A stretch of 64,000 nucleotides of DNA, from contig CAYLNL010000005.1 of NCBI GenBank assembly GCA_964385175.1, positions 1-64,000 on the forward strand, in the 5' to 3' direction. Below are positions 18,901-26,615 of this stretch, one piece after another. Position 1 is the stretch's first letter. Every line of letters begins with the position of its first letter. The translations under genes and the position numbers were made by a program. This DNA comes from CAYLNL01 sp964385175. Its GTDB lineage: Bacteria > Bacteroidota > Bacteroidia > Flavobacteriales > Flavobacteriaceae. The notes below the pieces were generated by a model. That model made no database searches and was not told the DNA's origin. It saw only the letters and a program-made list of their open reading frames with translations.

Positions 18901-21466
18901 TACCGCGGGTATTGTCGCCCTTGGGAACATTCAACCCCAGGTAAGTTTGGTAGGGCGAATAGGTTTTTAGAAGTACATCGGAGCTAAAATCGCCCCCGTT
19001 TTCATATACTTTTGTCATAATAGCTGCCTGGAGCATTCCAGGTGCTTTTTCAGAAAACTGGGGTTTTACATTGAAAATAGCCTGCCCCGCCTCGTCAATC
19101 GTTCCATCAAAAACCACCTGGTCTTCCGAGCTAATAAGGCGGGAAGGGTCATCAAACACATAACCGGGATATTTTGCAAAGGTAGTGGTCTTGGGGCTAA
19201 ACCGGGCGGTAATACCGGCTTTCAACCCCTTAGCAATGGCGCCATGCAACCAGGAAACTTCTATTTTACCTTGTGCATCTTGCTCGCCTGAGAGTATTTC
19301 GCTGTTAAACGAGGTTTTAATTTTAAGGCGGTTGGGTTTAATGGTTTCTATGCGAATGCGTTCGGTGAAAGAGGCGCCGCCTACGGAAACCTTAGCGTTC
19401 CAGTTGCCGGTAGGGGCGTTTTCATCTGTTACAACAGTGAATCTATACAGGTTGTTGAGGCTGGTTGTTTGCACCTCGCGATGGGTTATTTTTCCATACG
19501 GGTCAGAAAGTTCCAGTTTTACAGGGTGGCTGGCGGGTAAATCATTGACTTTATCATTCAACATAAAACTTAAAAACAGCGTGTCGCCGGGACGCCATAC
19601 ACCGCGCTCGCCATACAGGTAGCCTTTAATTCCTTTTTGCAACTGCACGCCGGAAACATCAAATTTGCTTACAGAAAGAGCGTTACCATCATTTATTTTT
19701 AGGTAGGTTCGCTGGTTATCTTTTTCTGCAATGGCAAAATAGGCAATTTTATCGCTGTGAAACCGGGCGAAACCATCTCCATCGGTAGAGAGGCTTCCCA
19801 GTGGTTGTTGCTGAAAGTTATAAAACGTAACTTTTGCGCCAGCGACGGGCTGGGTGGTTACCAGGCTATTTACACTGACGAAGTAGTTCCCGGTTGCATT
19901 TTTTTTCACAGTTACACCCAGGTCGGTAGCAAGAATATTCACAGCAACCTGCCGGCTCCTATAATAAGAAGAGTTGCAGGGGTTATCTCGCTCATACCAA
20001 TCATAGTCATAATCATACTCATCATAATAGTAATTTTCAGCGGCATCCCACATACTAGCTTCTTTATCATTGTCAAAATTTTCTTCTGTCGCTTCTTCTT
20101 CCTTAAAATTAGTGCTTTCACAAGGGTATGTACTGTAGGAAGGTTTAAAATCAAAAGTTACGCGGTAAATGGCGCCTGGCTCGGGGGTAATGAGTTTTCT
20201 CAAATCAACCGAGTAGGCTCTGAAATTCCTCGAGTTGTCGGGTTGAAGGGAATTTTGCAGCGAAATGGTTTTACGGGCAATGGGACGGGCTACGTTGCGC
20301 AGGTACTGGTTGCCATTCAGTTCATTGAACTGGAGGAATTGGAGAATGTTGTCCTGGTATATTTTGGTTACAGTAACATCTATGTTGCGAAGGTTTACGG
20401 CTTCAAAATTTACTTTCAGGTTGGTAGAAGAGGGGAGTAGCGTACCATTGGAGAGTAGGCGTACCTCGGGTTTCAACTGCTCAAAAACCACGGTTTCAGA
20501 AAAGTTCTTTTTAAGTTTATTGCCTTCAGCGCTTTGTATGCCCTGGAAAACTTCTGCCACGGCACTGCCTTTTACCTCGTTGCGGGGATAGGCTTTTAGT
20601 ACGTTGCCTTCTGCCAGGAAAGTGAGCTCCTGGGCGCCTTGTATGGCTACCAGCCCATCAAACTGTTGATTTTTCATCAATGGGTCAGAAAAGCTTATTT
20701 CCAGGAAGGGTTGCGGTCCTTCGCTTACCGTAATATCTATTATCGTGAAGTTGTTTTTGCCGGGGATGAAGATTTTTTCACTTCCTTTACTATCTATTTT
20801 ATAGGGCGCTCCATCCCAGGATACCTCTACATAAGAGTCTTCCGCATATCGTTGTATGCTATCTATACGGAAGGGAAATTGAGTTCCCTCTGAAAGGCTA
20901 CTTTCAAAGGCAACGCTTAGTTTTTTTCCATTTTGAGTGGCAGTAATGAGCTTGGAGGCGATTTGCTGTTCTAATACATCGGCGGTGTGAAGTGTTCCGT
21001 TTACATATTGCCATTCTTTGGAGTAAGATTGTAGCTTGTCTGCCAATACGCTGAATTGTTGTTTACTAGTTTTTACACTAAGTTCGAATTTTCTAAAATC
21101 CCTGGGTAAATTGTTAAGAATAGAACCAAGTTTCAACGATATTTTATATTCTGTGTCCTGCTCCAGCGGTTTTTCGGGGATAAAGGCGATGGTTTGGTTG
21201 TTGAGCGCTACTACCTTGCCTTTTACGGAAGGAGAGAGGGTGAGTAACTGGCTACTTAACCCCTGGTTGGCTGCCCAGCCTTCTACCGGTTTGCGCAAGA
21301 CTATTTTGATGTCGGAACGATTAGAGATAACTCCCTGGGTAGCATCGGTTATGTATTCCCGGAAACGGTACAGGTTATCTAATTGTTCCTGTGCATCTAA
21401 TTTCCTGTTTTTGCAGGCGCTACAAAGCGTTGCTACAACAATGAGAGAGAGGATGAGCGTTCGCAT
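15944..21466 (-). CDS. Alpha-2-macroglobulin family lipoprotein
   Basis: A giant (1840-residue) periplasm-facing lipoprotein; the signal peptide ends at the lipobox LCSAC with Cys18. Macroglobulin (MG) beta domains fill the first two thirds, with the GYLYGERGVWRPGDTLFL segment typical of the bacterial family. The thioester motif is intact as GCVEQ (Cys near residue 1398) and is followed by the alpha-helical thioester domain. A C-terminal macroglobulin domain closes the protein. Bacterial members are thought to trap foreign proteases that breach the outer membrane. The usual partner gene, penicillin-binding protein 1C, is not adjacent here. The gene is monocistronic and has an Asp/Tyr-rich acidic insert near residues 460-510. 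Confidence 0.95.
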   Translation of the reverse strand: MRTLILSLIVVATLCSACKNRKLDAQEQLDNLYRFREYITDATQGVISNRSDIKIVLRKPVEGWAANQGLSSQLLTLSPSVKGKVVALNNQTIAFIPEKPLEQDTEYKISLKLGSILNNLPRDFRKFELSVKTSKQQFSVLADKLQSYSKEWQYVNGTLHTADVLEQQIASKLITATQNGKKLSVAFESSLSEGTQFPFRIDSIQRYAEDSYVEVSWDGAPYKIDSKGSEKIFIPGKNNFTIIDITVSEGPQPFLEISFSDPLMKNQQFDGLVAIQGAQELTFLAEGNVLKAYPRNEVKGSAVAEVFQGIQSAEGNKLKKNFSETVVFEQLKPEVRLLSNGTLLPSSTNLKVNFEAVNLRNIDVTVTKIYQDNILQFLQFNELNGNQYLRNVARPIARKTISLQNSLQPDNSRNFRAYSVDLRKLITPEPGAIYRVTFDFKPSYSTYPCESTNFKEEEATEENFDNDKEASMWDAAENYYYDEYDYDYDWYERDNPCNSSYYRSRQVAVNILATDLGVTVKKNATGNYFVSVNSLVTTQPVAGAKVTFYNFQQQPLGSLSTDGDGFARFHSDKIAYFAIAEKDNQRTYLKINDGNALSVSKFDVSGVQLQKGIKGYLYGERGVWRPGDTLFLSFMLNDKVNDLPASHPVKLELSDPYGKITHREVQTTSLNNLYRFTVVTDENAPTGNWNAKVSVGGASFTERIRIETIKPNRLKIKTSFNSEILSGEQDAQGKIEVSWLHGAIAKGLKAGITARFSPKTTTFAKYPGYVFDDPSRLISSEDQVVFDGTIDEAGQAIFNVKPQFSEKAPGMLQAAIMTKVYENGGDFSSDVLLKTYSPYQTYLGLNVPKGDNTRGMLLTDTKHRFEVVSLNEKGNPKPADNLQVTIHKIGWRWWWETSAENLSSYASGSYYEKVFEQTLSTDDNGKASFEFELKYPEWGRYLVRVEDSQSGHATGKVVYIDWPGWAGKSMKNDPSAATMLLFSTDKPAYKVGDKAIVTFPSGEAGRALVTIENGSEILDALWITPKKGETKFEIPITQRYTPNVYIHISLLQPHAYTANDLPIRLYGVMPISVENPATKLEPKLTLPEVLKPEETVTLKVSEKSGKPMTYTLAMVDEGLLDLTRFETPNPWNSFYAREALGIKTWDVYDNVIGAYGGRIDQVFSIGGAEAAAGAKNKKANRFKPMVIYAGPFSLKKGETKAHQIKIPKYVGSVRTMVVAENPDTEAYGSAEKTTPVRKPLMVLASLPRKISPGEKVILPVTVFAMENKIKDVTINLKGNAAYKIIGANSQSLEFSQPDEKMVYFELEVTDREGIANLAIEASGNGEKASYQVEMQVMNPNPIATTVQKIALEAGSSKTIEVETFGVSGSNKAQIEFSSLPPVNFSGRMSYLIQYPHGCVEQVTSGAFPQLYMGDVFDLTTDKAKESKMYVETAIKKLAAFQMPNGGFSYWQGQNYANDWGSSYAGHFLLEAEKKGYVLPIGFKNSWVVYQKQAARQWRKNPTNSDFAQAYRLYTLALAGQPDVSSMNRLRETANISTETKHRLAAAYALIGQKKAAWELYKSAAKAIQPLQYDYYTYGSTERNQAMSLETLVILGDKNRAQEAAKTLANMLNENRWMSTQTTAYGLMAMAKFAQLIGGKSISVSFSANGKQEALNSEKSLAVRPLSIQKGANRVLLKNNGNNTVFVQVAVSGLLPVGDEKPEQSGFSATVSYKGRDGKTLSVNSLPQGTDFVAEVTLTNQTNETVKNVALTQILPSGWEIVNTRFTDFGEFAANTVTHTDLRDDRAYFYFDINPKESKTLRILLSASYAGTYYMPGVYGEAMYNNNFRVHTKGQWIAVVR

Positions 21467-21579
21467 GAATTTTGGTTTTTAAAATGGTTTAATACAAGGG
21501 TAAATTTTTAAATTTACTCTTGTATTTTTTGTTATTAGTTAATCATCTTCAGTTGTGATTTAATTAAAGAATAGAAGTG

Positions 21580-21753
21580 TCAGGTAAATTGCTTTTCTTT
21601 TTGTTTTCCACCCGCTTTTCTTCTATGCTCCTTAAGCTTACGCTTTTCTTTGTCAGCATGAATGAAGTCGCTAATTGCTTTTTCTTCCGCTTTTGTCAAC
21701 GGTCTTGGGTCAACTACAAAATCAACGTCAAGAGGTTCTTTTATTAGTCTCAT
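21580..21753 (-). CDS. Small protein paired with the GNAT-like gene
   Basis: A 57-residue frame beginning MRLIKEPLDVDFVVDPRPLT and ending in a strongly basic helix rich in Lys and Arg (KEKRKLKEHRRKAGGKQKEK). It lies 7 bp downstream of the 174-residue GNAT-like gene, on the same strand. I have seen this style of short protein (an RLIKEP..VDF.V opening, then a charged helix) beside such genes in Bacteroidota and suspect an antitoxin or partner peptide. That is inference only. It encodes no known enzyme motif. Confidence 0.6.
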   Translation of the reverse strand: MRLIKEPLDVDFVVDPRPLTKAEEKAISDFIHADKEKRKLKEHRRKAGGKQKEKQFT

Positions 21754-21760
21754 AATTATA

Positions 21761-22285
21761 TCATTTAAAATATTTATTTGTTAATTTTAGCGCCTCTTCT
21801 GTTGTAATAACCATATTATGCCCACTCAAATGCACAGCACCTAATATATTTTCATAGTGTTCAATTAACTTGGTCTTGGAGAGAAATGAAACATATCCTT
21901 CTCCACCTCGTTGAAATGAAAGTTTGCAAGCAAAAGCTACAAGATTTCCAGGCACGCCTAAATATGTTTTGTCCTTTCCAAAGTTGAATGGTGCGCTTTC
22001 AATTAAATGTATATACACATAGCCAGCCTTTACTTCCAAACTTATAACGCCCTGAATAATGGCGGGATTGTTTGAAATGGTCAATTTATATACTTCCCTC
22101 GTTGGAATTTTAAGTTCACTTGCCCAATTGAATTTCCAACAATTTTTCTTGGTTAAGCCTTTTACCTCAGTCTTTGTCAGTAAAGATATTTCGGTCGGAA
22201 AACTATCCCCCGATTTTATATTTTCTATAGAGTTGGTCAATTTGTCAACCTCAAAATCCAGAACGGTTTCCTTTCGTTTTTTCAC
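21761..22285 (-). CDS. GNAT-like protein, possible toxin of a TA pair
   Basis: A 174-residue soluble protein. The second half looks like an acyltransferase fold: a beta strand AGYVYIHLIESAPFNFG, then YLGVPGNLVAFACKLSF (in the place of the acetyl-CoA loop), GGEGYVSFLS, and a final helix ALKLTNKYF. The first half is less conserved and contains WKFNWASEL. With the 57-residue gene 7 bp downstream it forms a compact two-gene unit in an AT-rich pocket beside a dead RiPP gene. A GNAT toxin-antitoxin pair is the best guess; a stand-alone acetyltransferase is the alternative. Confidence 0.55.
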   Translation of the reverse strand: MKKRKETVLDFEVDKLTNSIENIKSGDSFPTEISLLTKTEVKGLTKKNCWKFNWASELKIPTREVYKLTISNNPAIIQGVISLEVKAGYVYIHLIESAPFNFGKDKTYLGVPGNLVAFACKLSFQRGGEGYVSFLSKTKLIEHYENILGAVHLSGHNMVITTEEALKLTNKYFK

Positions 22286-22327
22286 CCTACGAATTTACAA
22301 AAAAGTTGTCTATCATTTCTTTCATGA

Positions 22328-22761
22328 TTACTTTGAACGTAAATAGTGGGCAATCTTTTTTTCCAAATAATAATTACAGGGATAACTTACCTGCCAAAAC
22401 TGCCCTACGGGACTTACTTCTAAAAACACATAATTATTGTTGAGTGTTACAATCATGTCTATAGACCCGCTATTCATCTCTACTTTTGTCATAAATTTTT
22501 TATAGCTGTGTTTACTTTAGTTGGGAGTTTATAAGGAGGCGTCCTATTAGGTTTTTGTCAGTTGTAATTTCTAAAATCTATTTTGGTCTGTTCGTCTAAT
22601 TGAGAAAATATGGCTGAGGCAAAACACTCACCGTTTAAATAGAAAATCCTGAGTTCATACTTTTTTTCAACATAACCTTGTATAAGAGATGGGGAAAATG
22701 TATCCGGCAATTTTTCAATATCCATATCATTCATTACAGTAGATAAACCGGTAGTTCTCAT
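22328..22761 (-). pseudogene. Remnant of a grasp-with-spasm ATP-grasp peptide maturase
   Basis: The C-terminal part of a GwsG-like ATP-grasp ligase, broken in several ways. Codons from 22761 read DIEKLPDTFSPSLIQGYVEK, then ELRIFYLNGECFASAIFSQ and DFRNYN, and hit TGA at 22558-22560. The same frame continues QKPNRTPPYKLP, and after a frameshift near 22500 the match resumes as MNSGSIDMIVTLNNNYVFLE and VSPVGQFWQVSYPCNYYLEK, ending at TAA 22328-22330. This matches, from memory, graspetide maturases that close ester or amide macrocycles in a precursor peptide. The N-terminal two thirds are missing, and no precursor or SPASM partner is visible. The fragment abuts the next gene, which suggests a deletion. 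Confidence 0.75.
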
Positions 22762-22793
22762 ACCATTTTATTCATAAAGGAAACCATATTTTT

Positions 22794-23837
22794 TTATTCT
22801 TTATAAATGCCAATCGTTAACGCCCCGCCTGTGTCTATAGCGGCGCGATACATGCCAGCTGTATTAAATGGCATGGTTATAACGCCTTTTGCATCTATGG
22901 CTATGAGCCCGCCATCGCCGCCCAGCGCCGGTATTTTTTTGTGAATGACTTCTTTTGCAGCCTCTTCCACGGTGCGCCCGCCATAAGCCATGAGGGCCGA
23001 TACATCATAAGCAGCTACGGAACGGATGAAAAATTCGCCCCAGCCGGTTGTAGAAACAGCGCAGGTGGCATTGTTGGCATAAGTTCCTGCCCCGATAATG
23101 GGCGAATCGCCTACCCGTCCCCAACGTTTGTTGGTCATGCCGCCGGTGGAGGTTCCTGCCGCCAGGTTCCCGTTTTTGTCGAGCGCTACACAACCTACGG
23201 TGCCAAACTTCCCGTCTTTTGCAAGAGGGTTATAAAAGGCCGATTTTCTGCTGTGGTCTAATTCTATTATTTCTTCTTCCTGCGCTTTTTTAAGCGCATC
23301 GTAGCGGCTTTGAGTATAAAAATAAGAAGGTTCCACGAGTTCTATGCCATTTTCTAAAGCGAATTGTTCAGCGCCTTCGCGGGCGAGCATCACATGCGGA
23401 GATTTTTCCATGACCGCCCGGGCTAAACGGATGGGGTTTTTAACGGTAGTAACGCCTGCTACAGCGCCGGCTTTGCAGGTATTGCCCTCCATAATGGAGG
23501 CGTCTAATTCGTTTTTGCCGTCATGTGTAAAAACAGCGCCTTTCCCGGCATTGAAAAGAGGGGAATCTTCCAAGACTATAATGGTTTGTTCTACGGCATC
23601 TAAGCTGGAACCTCCGGCCTGGAGCACGGCATACCCGGTGCGGATGGCTTTTTCTAAGGTGGCTTTGTACTGGGCTTCCAATCCAGGGCTCATATTTTCT
23701 TTGAGAATGGTACCGGCGCCTCCGTGAATGGCAATGGCAAAAACAGGGGCTGTTTGTGAGATTACAGGTTCCACGGGCTTCTTTTTACATTGGCTGAATA
23801 GTATTACCAAAAATAAAGCGCGAATGGTTAGTTTCAC
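22794..23837 (-). CDS. Isoaspartyl peptidase / L-asparaginase (Ntn hydrolase)
   Basis: Plant-type asparaginase that cleaves isoaspartyl dipeptides and asparagine and matures by self-cleavage. The 347-residue precursor begins with a signal peptide and lipobox LFSQC (Cys17), so the enzyme is predicted to be a lipoprotein. The catalytic Thr213 lies in the autocleavage site DGKFGTVGCVALD; GTSTGGMTNKRWGRVGDSPI and the substrate loop GAGTYANN follow. The start is the GTG at 23837. A near-consensus -7 box (TATCTTTA) lies about 30 bp upstream. It stands alone beside the broken gwsG-like gene. Confidence 0.95.
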   Translation of the reverse strand: MKLTIRALFLVILFSQCKKKPVEPVISQTAPVFAIAIHGGAGTILKENMSPGLEAQYKATLEKAIRTGYAVLQAGGSSLDAVEQTIIVLEDSPLFNAGKGAVFTHDGKNELDASIMEGNTCKAGAVAGVTTVKNPIRLARAVMEKSPHVMLAREGAEQFALENGIELVEPSYFYTQSRYDALKKAQEEEIIELDHSRKSAFYNPLAKDGKFGTVGCVALDKNGNLAAGTSTGGMTNKRWGRVGDSPIIGAGTYANNATCAVSTTGWGEFFIRSVAAYDVSALMAYGGRTVEEAAKEVIHKKIPALGGDGGLIAIDAKGVITMPFNTAGMYRAAIDTGGALTIGIYKE

Positions 23838-23997
23838 AACTATATAGGTATTGATGGTTGGGGTGTAAAGATACAGAAATTAGGGGGAAGGGCTGAAAAG
23901 AAAAAGCTGTTTTTTGCAGGCGAAACTATTTTATTTCACCTCTACAAACAAATATGAATATATGAACGGGGGTATAATAAAAAAACGTTGTATGTTC

Positions 23998-24453
23998 TTA
24001 TTCTTCCGGGTAGATTCTCATACTATCTTTCATTTGAGAGGTAGGCGGGTAAGGAACTACAAATTCTAAGGTTTGGAGATCTTTTATATATAAATCATAT
24101 CGATTCAATAGGCTATCTTTCAGCATATCTTCAAATGAATCGTTGGTAGCCATTAACATACCTTTTTTATAAAAATAGATAGATAGCGTGCTATCTGGCA
24201 TGGTTTTAAATTTTTCTTCCCACGATTTGGTATTTCCTATATAAATATTTTTTGATGGTAATAAAGGTAAAAATTCGCTTACTGTAGATGGAGATTCAAG
24301 TTCAGGAAAGGTTAGGAGTGAATCTCCATGGGCTATATAATAGGCTATTTTTTCTTCCGATTTATTCTGGAGGGTAATGAGGTAAAACTTTTCATCTTTA
24401 CACCCGGAACAGAATAGAACGATACAAAAAACGATTGAATATACTATTTTCAT
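23998..24453 (-). CDS. Small lipoprotein, unknown function
   Basis: A 151-residue protein with a classic lipoprotein signal peptide: a hydrophobic stretch ending FCSGC (Cys18), then KDEK. The mature part is mostly beta with acidic and Ser/Thr-rich patches, and contains FYLITLQNKSEEKIAYYIAH. I do not recognise a family. It is preceded by a TAGTTTTG -7 box at 24496-24503 and stands alone. Confidence 0.8.
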   Translation of the reverse strand: MKIVYSIVFCIVLFCSGCKDEKFYLITLQNKSEEKIAYYIAHGDSLLTFPELESPSTVSEFLPLLPSKNIYIGNTKSWEEKFKTMPDSTLSIYFYKKGMLMATNDSFEDMLKDSLLNRYDLYIKDLQTLEFVVPYPPTSQMKDSMRIYPEE

Positions 24454-24495
24454 GGTAGTTTTGGTTTTATATTGAAATAGTAGTTACTACAAACG

Positions 24496-24503
24496 CAAAA
24501 CTA
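24496..24503 (-). promoter_or_regulatory. -7 promoter box of the small lipoprotein gene
   Basis: TAGTTTTG on the minus strand matches TAnnTTTG, 43 bp before the ATG at 24453. Confidence 0.45.
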
Positions 24504-24640
24504 CTAAAATTACTTTATTCTATTATACATTTGGTTGATTTTTTTATATTATATAAAATAAAATATTTTCGCTGCCTTACTATAACTGCTAAAAATGCTG
24601 ATAGGCAGAATTGACGGCAAGAAAAACTTTTATTTTACAT

Positions 24641-24655
24641 CCCTGATTTTCAGGG
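24641..24655 (-). terminator. Weak terminator hairpin after yidC
   Basis: CCCTGA (24641-24646) pairs with TCAGGG (24650-24655) just past the yidC stop. On the minus strand it is followed by an A/T-rich run rather than a clean T tract. Confidence 0.35.
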
Positions 24656-24662
24656 CTTTGCT

Positions 24663-26528
24663 TTATCCTTTTTTCTTCTTTATTTTCTTTTGGGCTTCGG
24701 CTTGTTCCATCATTTCGCGCATTTTTCGCTGAAGGCGACTTTCTTTCCGGGGTTTCTTTTTGTTTTCTTCAATCTGGGCGTGAATTTTAGCCTCGTCAAT
24801 AATAAAAGATTTAATGGCGAGCATAATAAAGATAGTAATGAGGTTCGATATAAAATAATATAAACTTAAACCGCTGGCATAGTTGTTAAAGAAGAAAAGC
24901 ATGAGGATGGGGGAGAGGTAAATGAGAAATTTCATGTTGGGCATGCCGGGCTGAGGTGCGGGGGTAGTTTGGGCGGCTGTCATCATCATATAAATAAAAA
25001 TGGCGGCAGAAGCTAAAATAGGAAACAGGCTCACGTGGTCTCCGTAGAAGGGAATTTTAAACGGCAAAGTTGCAATAACGTCATACGATGAGAGGTCTTC
25101 TGCCCAGAGGAAGCGTTTTTGGCGCAGGGCGAAGGCGGTGGGGAAAAACATAAACAGGGCATAGAAAACGGGAAGTTGCAGCAAGGCGGGGATACAACCG
25201 CTCATAGGGCTGGCGCCGGCGCGGCTATATATTTTCATGGTTTCTTGCTGGCGCTTCATGGGCTCGTCTTTATATTTTTCGTTTATTTCCATCACCTCGG
25301 GGCGCAATACTTTCATTTTCACCTGGGAGAGATATGATTTGTAAGTGAAGGGCGAAAGCACCAGCCGCACCAGAATAGTCATTACAATAATAGCTATTCC
25401 GTAGGGCATAACAGCACTGAGGCTTTCATAGAGCGGGGTGAAGATATATTTATTTATCCAGCCAAAAATACCCCAGCCAAAAGGAATAGAAGCTGCCAGG
25501 TTAAGGTCTTTATAGCGTTTGAGAACGGCAAAATGAGTAGGCCCATAGTACCAGTAAAGGTTGGTGTTCAATTCTCCGCTCTTTACTTCAAGAGGTATAG
25601 AAGCTTTGTAGATTTTTGTAAAGCGGGCATTTTCATCTTCTTCTTTCACAAGATTTTTAGAATGCAGAATGGCACTTTTAAAAGGTGCATCGGCAGCTAA
25701 AATAGAGCTAAAAAAGTGTTGCCGGTAAGACACCCAGCGTATGTTGCTCCCCGTTTCTTCATCATCGCTTGCAGGGCTTAATTTACTTATTTTTTCGTTG
25801 TTGTGCTGGTAAGTAAGGCGCGTGTAGCGATTTTCGTAGGTAATACTTTTAGCCTGGCGCATGCCTTTTAGTTGCCAATCTACTGCTATTTCCCGGGAAA
25901 CATCGGCTATGGTTTTCCACCCTTGAGAGCGAATGCTGAAGTCTATAAGATATTCATTAGGTTTCAGGGTATATCTATATTCTAAAAAACCGCCATCAGA
26001 GGCTTTCAGCTTCATGGAAAGCACCTGGTTTTCTCCTTCTTTAAAATATTCGGGGTAGAAGTATAGCTCGCCGGTGTTGATAGGTTTTCCGTCGGCTGTT
26101 TTAAAATGCAGGTTAAACTGGGCGTTATTGTCTTTTATGAGGTAAACCGGTGTATGGTTATAGGAGGTGAAGTTTTTCATTTTCACCTCAACGAGCTGCC
26201 CTCCGCGGGCGCTTATTTTTAATTGAACGAGGTTATTTTCCAGCAATAATGTATCGGTTGAGGAAGGTGTAGGATATGCGGCGGGGGCGAGCAACCCGAA
26301 ACGTTCCCTGGCGCCATTAATAGCACTTGAGTCTTGTGTATTTTGAGGATTTTCATAAAGAGGTTTGGCAGGTGGGGTAGATGGGTTTTCTGCCCGCTGC
26401 TCCCGGTTTTCTTTTCGTTGCTTTATTTCTTCAGGAGTAGGCTGGTTTTTATAAATAACCCATACTAAGATGAGACCAATGAGTATAAAACCGATAATGG
26501 TGTTACTATCTATTTTCTTCTCTTCCAT
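24663..26528 (-). CDS. yidC: Membrane protein insertase YidC
   Basis: Inner-membrane insertase that works with or without SecYEG. Of the 621 residues, a first membrane segment lies at residues 10-24. A large periplasmic beta-sandwich domain follows (about 90-350), then the conserved insertase core with segments starting GIAIIVMTILVRLVLSPFTY and the loop MKVLRPEVMEINEKYKDEP. The hydrophilic-groove arginine lies in ILVRLVLSP. The end is a very basic tail (KKIKKKKG), usual for ribosome contact. It lies 87 bp after pyrG on the same strand and may be read from the pyrG promoter. Confidence 0.97.
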   Translation of the reverse strand: MEEKKIDSNTIIGFILIGLILVWVIYKNQPTPEEIKQRKENREQRAENPSTPPAKPLYENPQNTQDSSAINGARERFGLLAPAAYPTPSSTDTLLLENNLVQLKISARGGQLVEVKMKNFTSYNHTPVYLIKDNNAQFNLHFKTADGKPINTGELYFYPEYFKEGENQVLSMKLKASDGGFLEYRYTLKPNEYLIDFSIRSQGWKTIADVSREIAVDWQLKGMRQAKSITYENRYTRLTYQHNNEKISKLSPASDDEETGSNIRWVSYRQHFFSSILAADAPFKSAILHSKNLVKEEDENARFTKIYKASIPLEVKSGELNTNLYWYYGPTHFAVLKRYKDLNLAASIPFGWGIFGWINKYIFTPLYESLSAVMPYGIAIIVMTILVRLVLSPFTYKSYLSQVKMKVLRPEVMEINEKYKDEPMKRQQETMKIYSRAGASPMSGCIPALLQLPVFYALFMFFPTAFALRQKRFLWAEDLSSYDVIATLPFKIPFYGDHVSLFPILASAAIFIYMMMTAAQTTPAPQPGMPNMKFLIYLSPILMLFFFNNYASGLSLYYFISNLITIFIMLAIKSFIIDEAKIHAQIEENKKKPRKESRLQRKMREMMEQAEAQKKIKKKKG

Positions 26529-26615
26529 GTTTTTTATGTAATTGAGAGACGGGGATTTTTAGAGGAATGATTATATATATTTATATATATACGATGCCAT
26601 ATTAGTAATTGTATG

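Noticed and set aside
22558..22761. Reading the 67-residue open frame as an intact small gene
   Set aside because: Its sequence continues past the stop and again in another frame as the same ATP-grasp maturase family, so it is a fragment of a pseudogene.
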